Assembly: GCA_033853925.1 (NCBI GenBank)
Contig: JAWOLC010000181.1
Coordinates: 1-37,913, forward strand
Origin: JANXPZ01 sp033853925
Lineage (GTDB): Bacteria > Eisenbacteria > RBG-16-71-46
DNA length: 37,913 nt
Direction of reading: 5' to 3'
This document shows, in pieces, positions 37,098-37,913 of this stretch (positions are counted from its first letter, which is position 1; every line of letters begins with the position of its first letter). Position numbers and translations under genes: made by a program. Below the pieces are notes generated by a model. It ran no database searches. It worked only from the letters and a program-made list of their open reading frames with translations, and was not told the origin of the DNA.

Positions 37098-37913
37098 CTA
37101 GCGGCCGCGCTTCGTGGCCCGGCGGGCCCGCCCCGCCTTGGCCGCGGGCGGCCGGCGCACGGGACTCGTGGACCTCGCCGCCTCCACCATCTTGGAGACG
37201 GCGGGGCCCTTCACCGGGCGGGGCGCCTTCTTCGCTGCCGCCGCCTCCGCCCGCAGCAGGCTCTCCTTGAGCCGGGTGTCCGAATCGGGATCACGGATGA
37301 ACTCCTCCGTGTACGCGCGGGCGATCTCGTCGGGGAACTGCCAGGGCGGCGACTTCTTGAAGTAGGACGACGGAGCCACCAGGGCACCCTTCAGCCCGTG
37401 GTCGAGGCCCAGCTTGGCGCAGCGCACGGCGTCGATCACCACGCCCGCCGAATTGGGCGAGTCCCACACCTCGAGCTTCAGCTCCAGGTTGAGCGGCACG
37501 TCGCCGAAGGTCGTCCCCTCCATGCGGATGTGGCACCACTTGCGGTCCTTCAGCCAGGGGATGTAGTCGCTCGGGCCGACGTGGATGTCCTCTTCGGAGA
37601 GCGGATAGGGAATGATGCTCGTGACCGCCGTGGTCTTGGAGATCTTCTTGGACTCCAGCCGCTCGCGCTCGAGCATGTTGAGGAAGTCCGTGTTGCCGCC
37701 AAAGTTGAGCTGATACGTGCGATCGATTCGCACGCCACGGTCGGCAAACAGCCGGCTGAGGACGCGGTGGGTAATCGTCGCCCCCACCTGCGACTTGATG
37801 TCATCGCCGATGATCGGCAGCCCCGCCCGCTCGAACCGCCCCGCCCACTCCGGGTTGGAGGCGATGAACACCGGGACGCAGTTAATGAACCCGCAGCCCG
37901 CCGCCAGCGCCTG
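37098..37913 (-). CDS. ino1: Inositol-3-phosphate synthase, N-terminus cut by window
   Basis: This is the C-terminal 271 residues; the frame is open through the window edge at 37913, so the NAD-binding N-terminus is missing here. The enzyme makes 1L-myo-inositol phosphate from glucose 6-phosphate. Diagnostic stretches are GCGFINC near the edge, GDDIKSQVGATITHR, YQLNFGGNTDFLNM, ERLESKKISKT and KLEVWDSPNSAGVVIDAVR. This is the compact actinobacterial/archaeal form. After PDSDTRLKESLL it carries an unusual ~45-residue tail rich in Lys, Arg, Pro and Ala. An internal GTG at 37871 is not the true start. Confidence 0.93.
   Translation of the reverse strand, partial: QALAAGCGFINCVPVFIASNPEWAGRFERAGLPIIGDDIKSQVGATITHRVLSRLFADRGVRIDRTYQLNFGGNTDFLNMLERERLESKKISKTTAVTSIIPYPLSEEDIHVGPSDYIPWLKDRKWCHIRMEGTTFGDVPLNLELKLEVWDSPNSAGVVIDAVRCAKLGLDHGLKGALVAPSSYFKKSPPWQFPDEIARAYTEEFIRDPDSDTRLKESLLRAEAAAAKKAPRPVKGPAVSKMVEAARSTSPVRRPPAAKAGRARRATKRGR

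Overview
The window is very GC-rich bacterial DNA with tightly packed genes, many GTG or TTG starts, stop/start overlaps (ATGA, GTGA, TTGA) and purine-rich Shine-Dalgarno sites. Several large exported proteins end in a FlgD-like/type-A-sorting-like beta domain. They sit with duplicated M16 proteins, a duplicated ECF-type ATPase, an archaeal/actinobacterial-type inositol-phosphate synthase and PPDK. This mix suggests an uncultured FCB-type lineage such as Candidatus Eisenbacteria. That placement is inference; no rRNA gene is present. Base 1 opens a perfect 88-bp palindrome, which looks like a contig end.

Layout. (1) 1-8.6 kb: an exported alpha/alpha-toroid protein with a sorting tail (+). It converges on a membrane VWA protein (-), followed upstream by a CDP-alcohol phosphatidyltransferase coupled to a DUF4388 protein (-). 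Divergent from these is a two-gene + operon: a glycosidase-like lipoprotein and a TPR-like membrane protein. A 14-bp hairpin at 8.7 kb separates it from ppdK. (2) 8.7-17.3 kb (-): a subtilisin-like protease, two M16-family proteins with damaged or absent zinc motifs, and pyruvate phosphate dikinase with its own near-leaderless promoter. (3) 17.6-24.5 kb (-): a three-gene operon with two paralogous Ig-like lipoproteins and a secreted seven-bladed propeller protein. (4) 24.8-29.2 kb (-): a 1451-residue exported protein of unknown function, with its own promoter, a long leader and an intrinsic terminator; its base composition is less extreme than that of its neighbours. (5) 29.6-36.2 kb (-): a compact six-gene operon, S41 protease - HAD phosphatase - Dus - LarB - LarC - duplicated ECF ATPase. 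This combines envelope proteolysis, tRNA modification, nickel-pincer cofactor synthesis and probably metal transport. (6) 36.4 kb to the end (-): thymidylate kinase, and an inositol-phosphate synthase cut by the window edge.

Regulation. Several upstream regions carry sigma70-type sites of the form TTGnnn-N17/18-TA[T/G]nnT. A short word, CAATCCGTT, recurs near the 5' ends of three exported-protein genes.

The least explained part is the 15-29 kb surface block (protease, two apparently inactive M16 proteins, paralogous lipoproteins, propeller, 1451-aa protein). It may be a coordinated cell-surface system. Evidence for that is proximity, shared export signals and shared C-terminal tails, not a demonstrated function.
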